NCBI GenBank assembly: GCA_004195305.1
Contig: SDWN01000515.1
Location: forward strand, 1 to 9,662
Origin: Neptunomonas sp.
GTDB taxonomy: Bacteria; Pseudomonadota; Gammaproteobacteria; Pseudomonadales; Balneatricaceae
DNA: 9,662 nt
Reading direction: 5' to 3'
Positions 6,804-9,662 of the stretch are shown here, piece by piece (within the stretch, counting starts at the first letter, position 1; each line of letters opens with the position of its first letter). A program made the translations under genes and the position numbers. A model generated the notes under the pieces. That model was not told the DNA's origin. It searched no databases and was given only the letters and a program-made list of their open reading frames with translations.

Positions 6804-6939
6804 TACACGACTCAGCCCTATCCGCCCTGGACTGAGAATTGGCTACATTGCCGCCGCATAATCGCCGGTAGACCGTCAAAATAAAAATATAAATCGTCGG
6901 CCCTGGGATGGGGTCGATCGGTTTTAACAGGTGCGCCAA

Positions 6940-8007
6940 ATGATGAGACAGACAACCGTCAGACCCGCGATCGAATGTCGCAATGTCTGGAAAATTTTCG
7001 GCAAACGCGCCGATGAAGCCCTCGAGGCTGTGAAAACGCGCGGCCTGAGTAAAGAGCAGGTGCACGACGAATATGATTGCGTCGTCGGCGTGGCAGACGC
7101 TTCCTTCCACGCCGACGAAGGTGAAATCTTCTGCATCATGGGCCTGTCAGGCAGTGGCAAATCGACGCTGGTACGCCACATTAATCGCCTGATCGAACCC
7201 ACTGCCGGAGATATCCTCATCGGCGATGAGGATATCAATGCGTTGAATGCCGAACAATTACGCCAAATCCGGGCAGAGAAGATCGGCATGGTGTTCCAGC
7301 ATACCGCCCTGCTGCCCCACCGTACCGTACGGGAAAATGTGGCACTTAGTCTTGAACTGCGTAACGTCGATGAACAACATCGTCTCAAGATCGCCGAACA
7401 AAAACTGGCCTTAGTGCAATTGAACGGCTGGGGCGACCGACTGCCCGCAGAGCTTTCCGGTGGGATGCAACAACGTGTCGGCTTGGCACGCGCCATGGCG
7501 GCCGATCCGGAGATTCTGTTAATGGACGAACCCTTCAGTGCCTTAGACCCATTGATCCGTCGCCAGCTGCAGGACCAGTTTCTGGAACTGTCCCATTCGA
7601 TGAAGAAAACCACCCTGTTTATCACCCATGATCTGGATGAAGCGATCCGCATCGGCCATCGCATCGCGATCATGAAAGACGGAGAGATCGTCCAGATCGG
7701 TACCCCCGAAGAGATTATCACCGCGCCCGCCAACGATTATGTGGCGGAATTTGTAAAGAATATCTCCCGACTGAAACTCGTGTTCGCCCATACGGTGATG
7801 CAGCCGCTGCAGGACTACCTTAGGGCGCATGATCTGGATATCAGCCGCTGCCCCACCGCATCCCAAGATGCGGATCTGGATCATCTGATCAATCTGGCGG
7901 TTGATCATGATGAACCGATCGTGGTTCTGGATGATGGCACAGCGGTAGGTGTCGTCACTAAACGGCTATTACTGCGCGGTATTCAAGGGGGAGTGGACGA
8001 TGAGTAA
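6940..8007 (+). CDS. ABC transporter ATP-binding protein, ProV/glycine betaine type
   Basis: A 355-residue cytoplasmic ATPase for quaternary-ammonium uptake, here probably carnitine. Motifs in order: Walker A GLSGSGKST (68-76), Q-loop Gln120 in MVFQH, signature LSGGMQQR (172-179), Walker B ILLMDEP (192-198), D-loop SALD (200-203) and H-loop His230 in ITHDLDEA. The N-terminal insertion GLSKEQVHDEYDCVVGV (35-51) is diagnostic for ProV/OpuAA-type subunits. After residue 275 only about 75 residues remain, ending in one CBS-like strand pattern (EPIVVLDDGTAVGVVTKRLLL), shorter than the two CBS units of Escherichia coli ProV. ATG 6940 has AGG eight bases upstream; GTG 6931 and ATG 6943 are alternatives. 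It lies 136 bp after cdhA and overlaps the permease gene by 8 bp, indicating translational coupling. Confidence 0.92.
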   Translation: MMRQTTVRPAIECRNVWKIFGKRADEALEAVKTRGLSKEQVHDEYDCVVGVADASFHADEGEIFCIMGLSGSGKSTLVRHINRLIEPTAGDILIGDEDINALNAEQLRQIRAEKIGMVFQHTALLPHRTVRENVALSLELRNVDEQHRLKIAEQKLALVQLNGWGDRLPAELSGGMQQRVGLARAMAADPEILLMDEPFSALDPLIRRQLQDQFLELSHSMKKTTLFITHDLDEAIRIGHRIAIMKDGEIVQIGTPEEIITAPANDYVAEFVKNISRLKLVFAHTVMQPLQDYLRAHDLDISRCPTASQDADLDHLINLAVDHDEPIVVLDDGTAVGVVTKRLLLRGIQGGVDDE

Positions 8008-9334
8008 TACGCTACACCAACCATTAGATAACCGTGAAGCAGAGCAACTGAAGACTTTTCTGGTTAGCTCCACCGACTATTATCTGCACCAGTTTGAACT
8101 GATCGCTCAGGGGAAGAAGTACAGTCTGAATCTGGCTGCGGTACTGTTCGGTCCACTCTGGGCCGCTAGCCGCAATGTCTGGGTCCTATTCTGGCTGCTG
8201 GCTGTCACGGATGTCGCAGCGCTGGTGATTATCGCCCGCAGTCTGTGGGGCGCTGAACTCTATCCCGAAGCCAGCCTCGCCTTGGGTGTCGGCCTGCTGT
8301 TAATGTTCCGCAGTGTCGGTGGCTGCGTAGCCAACCGTCTTTACCACCACTATTTTAACCAGTGGCGCATTAACCCCTGTCAACAGTGCGGTGCCAGCCC
8401 GCAGCGCATCGGTATCGGCACCCTGCTTATGCTGGCGACCTACCCGCTGACCATCTATCGCTTCAGCGCACCCAACGTAGCTGGTTTCGTGGAGACCTTT
8501 CCCACGTCTCGCAAGATCGCCTCCAATACCGCGCATGGGATCGACGCTGCGGTTGACTGGCTAACGATCACCTTCGAGGGTCTCTTCGACTCCATCACCT
8601 GGGCAATCCGAGGGATGCTGGACTTCCTGGAACTGTTGTTTATCGGCACTCCCTGGCCGGTCATGGCATTACTGCTGATACTGCTGGCTTGGAAAGCAGC
8701 GGGCTGGCGGGTTGTGCTCTTTACCGCCGGAGCATTGTCCTACCTCGGCTTCTTCGGTTTCTGGGATAAGGCCATGAGCACCATGGCGCTGGTCGGTGCC
8801 TCGGTCTTTATCTGCCTGATGATCGGTGCGCCTTTGGGCGTTTTTGCCGCCAGAAATCCGCGTTTCAATGCGATATTGAATCCGATTCTGGATCTGATGC
8901 AGACCATGCCGAGCTTTGTCTACCTGATCCCAGCGATCGCGTTCTTCTCCGTCGGCAAGCCGCCAGCGGTACTGGCCACCGTGGTATTCGCCATGCCGCC
9001 GATGATTCGCCTGACCACCCTGGGTATCCAACAAGTGAGCCCCTCGGTGATCGAGGCGATGCTGGCCTTCGGCGCCAGCCCCCGGCAGATCCTGTTCAAA
9101 GCACAGCTGCCACTCGCAATACCTTCGATCATGGCAGGCATCAACCAGAGCATCATGATGAGTCTGTCAATGGTGGTCGTCGCGGCCCTGATCGGCGCCG
9201 GTGGCCTGGGCTATGACGTACTCTTTTCGCTGCAACACCTGGAAGCGGGCAAAGGTCTGCTGGCGGGACTCGCCATCGTGCTCTGCGCCATGATTCTGGA
9301 CCGGATTATTCAGGGGCGTCATAAACGATCCTGA
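8000..9334 (+). CDS. ABC transporter permease, ProW type, with N-terminal DUF2628-like domain
   Basis: A 444-residue inner-membrane protein in two parts. Residues about 183-440 form a complete ProW/OpuAB-like permease: the membrane-proximal helix DWLTITFEGLFDSITWAI, several membrane segments, and the coupling EAA-type loop EAMLAFGASPRQILFKAQLP (352-371) that docks on the ATPase. Residues 1-160 are extra: a hydrophilic start, then LNLAAVLFGPLWAASRNVW (43-61) and three hydrophobic segments (about 60-82, 90-108, 136-153), closely resembling the DUF2628 membrane domain. A Cys pair, CQQC (127-130), follows in a polar loop. No frameshift is visible between the parts, so this is a genuine fusion. 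ATG 8000 has GGGGGAG before it and overlaps the ATPase stop. With the neighbouring ATPase and binding protein it forms a betaine/carnitine importer. Confidence 0.9.
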   Translation: MSNTLHQPLDNREAEQLKTFLVSSTDYYLHQFELIAQGKKYSLNLAAVLFGPLWAASRNVWVLFWLLAVTDVAALVIIARSLWGAELYPEASLALGVGLLLMFRSVGGCVANRLYHHYFNQWRINPCQQCGASPQRIGIGTLLMLATYPLTIYRFSAPNVAGFVETFPTSRKIASNTAHGIDAAVDWLTITFEGLFDSITWAIRGMLDFLELLFIGTPWPVMALLLILLAWKAAGWRVVLFTAGALSYLGFFGFWDKAMSTMALVGASVFICLMIGAPLGVFAARNPRFNAILNPILDLMQTMPSFVYLIPAIAFFSVGKPPAVLATVVFAMPPMIRLTTLGIQQVSPSVIEAMLAFGASPRQILFKAQLPLAIPSIMAGINQSIMMSLSMVVVAALIGAGGLGYDVLFSLQHLEAGKGLLAGLAIVLCAMILDRIIQGRHKRS

Positions 9335-9391
9335 TAACAAAACGCTTGACGATAATTCATAACGCACAAAAAACCACGTGTAAAGAGCCCA

Positions 9392-9429
9392 TGGCGTCAA
9401 CCTGACGCCACGTGCCTTCGCTTGAAGGC
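9392..9429 (+). repeat. tandem stem-loops between permease and binding-protein genes
   Basis: Two perfect hairpins stand four bases apart: TGGCGTCA-acc-TGACGCCA (9392-9410) and GCCTTC-gctt-GAAGGC (9414-9429). CACGTG occurs on both sides of the first (9375-9380 and 9409-9414) and could extend or compete with it. No T run follows, so it is unlikely to be an efficient terminator. Such structures upstream of binding-protein genes often stabilise the downstream message so that more binding protein than membrane subunit is made. That role is an inference here. Confidence 0.65.
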
Positions 9430-9456
9430 TATCAAAAATAAAAAGAGGAAACTGCA

Positions 9457-9662
9457 ATGAAAAACCTGTTCAAAACTGTGAGCTTAGCTGCTGCCTTAGG
9501 GCTAGGCCTCGCGCAAGGTGTAGCGGCCAAGGAGACTGTAGTTATTGGCGAAGTCAGTTGGGACGCATCCCTGGCCATTGAAAACGTGCTCAAGGTGCTG
9601 ATGGAAAAACATCTTGACGTCAATGTCGAAATCATCGCTGCAGATCAGGCGGCAATCTGGTC
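9457..9662 (+). CDS. caiX: periplasmic binding protein for carnitine/glycine betaine, N-terminal part
   Basis: The first 68 residues of a secreted substrate-binding protein; the rest is beyond the right edge. A clear signal peptide (MKNLFKTVSLAAALGLGLAQ) ends with a type-I cleavage site after VAA, residue 24. The mature part begins KETVVIGEVSWDASLAIENV, then a helix and a second beta strand (VNVEIIAADQAAIW). This is the N-terminal lobe of the OpuAC/ProX-like glycine betaine binding family. In Pseudomonas the carnitine locus carries such a protein, CaiX; the symbol is by analogy and neighbourhood, since ligand-binding aromatic residues are not visible. A strong ribosome site, AAGAGGAA, precedes the ATG. 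The 122-bp gap after the permease contains two stem-loops, suggesting separately tuned expression from a shared transcript. Confidence 0.85.
   Translation, partial: MKNLFKTVSLAAALGLGLAQGVAAKETVVIGEVSWDASLAIENVLKVLMEKHLDVNVEIIAADQAAIW

Noticed and set aside
6839..6855. Possible sigma-54 promoter (TTGGCTACATTGCC)
   Set aside because: The GG and GC elements are about 9 bases apart instead of the 12 required.
6924..7733. A long open frame (269 codons) on the minus strand opposite the ATPase gene
   Set aside because: It is antisense to an ATPase with all motifs intact, its composition is Ser/Arg-rich as expected of an antisense frame, and it has no recognisable domain.
9335..9391. TTGACG at about 9344 as a -35 box for the binding-protein gene
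   Set aside because: No acceptable -10 hexamer lies 16-18 bp downstream, so an independent promoter is not supported.

Overview
The window looks like chromosomal DNA of a GC-moderate gammaproteobacterium, probably a marine Oceanospirillales- or Pseudomonas-like lineage. This is inferred from protein style (DinB, CdhR, carnitine dehydrogenase, ProV/ProW-type transporter) and an Escherichia-type LexA box; no taxonomic marker gene is present, so the placement is tentative.

Left part (1-2700, all genes on the minus strand): dinB (DNA polymerase IV) lies behind a near-consensus SOS box. It is followed by an alpha/beta hydrolase and then the 5' end of a P-loop kinase of the glycerate kinase-like family, which runs off the left edge. 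The roughly 310 bp between dinB and the hydrolase hold two related copies of a hairpin-forming repeat, 136 bp apart, whose differences preserve pairing.

Middle and right part (2956-9662): a near-complete L-carnitine catabolism and uptake locus. A hotdog-fold thioesterase (cdhB-like, minus strand) diverges from a GlxA/AraC-type regulator (cdhR-like). After a 355 bp gap come a BKACE enzyme (cdhC-like) and L-carnitine dehydrogenase (cdhA/lcdH-like). Then follow a ProV-type ATPase, a ProW-type permease with an unusual extra N-terminal membrane domain, and the start of a glycine betaine/carnitine-type periplasmic binding protein cut by the right edge. The proposed pathway is: uptake of carnitine by the ABC transporter; oxidation to 3-dehydrocarnitine; acetyl-CoA-dependent cleavage to betainyl-CoA plus acetoacetate; thioesterase release of glycine betaine. 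The chemistry is known from Pseudomonas; its assignment here rests on domain type and gene neighbourhood.

The most notable items are the DUF2628-like domain fused to the permease, the paired hairpin repeats downstream of dinB, the tandem stem-loops just before the binding-protein gene, and two short stretches of apparently decayed coding sequence in the gaps flanking the carnitine regulator and thioesterase. I see no CRISPR array, rRNA, tRNA or intact mobile element.
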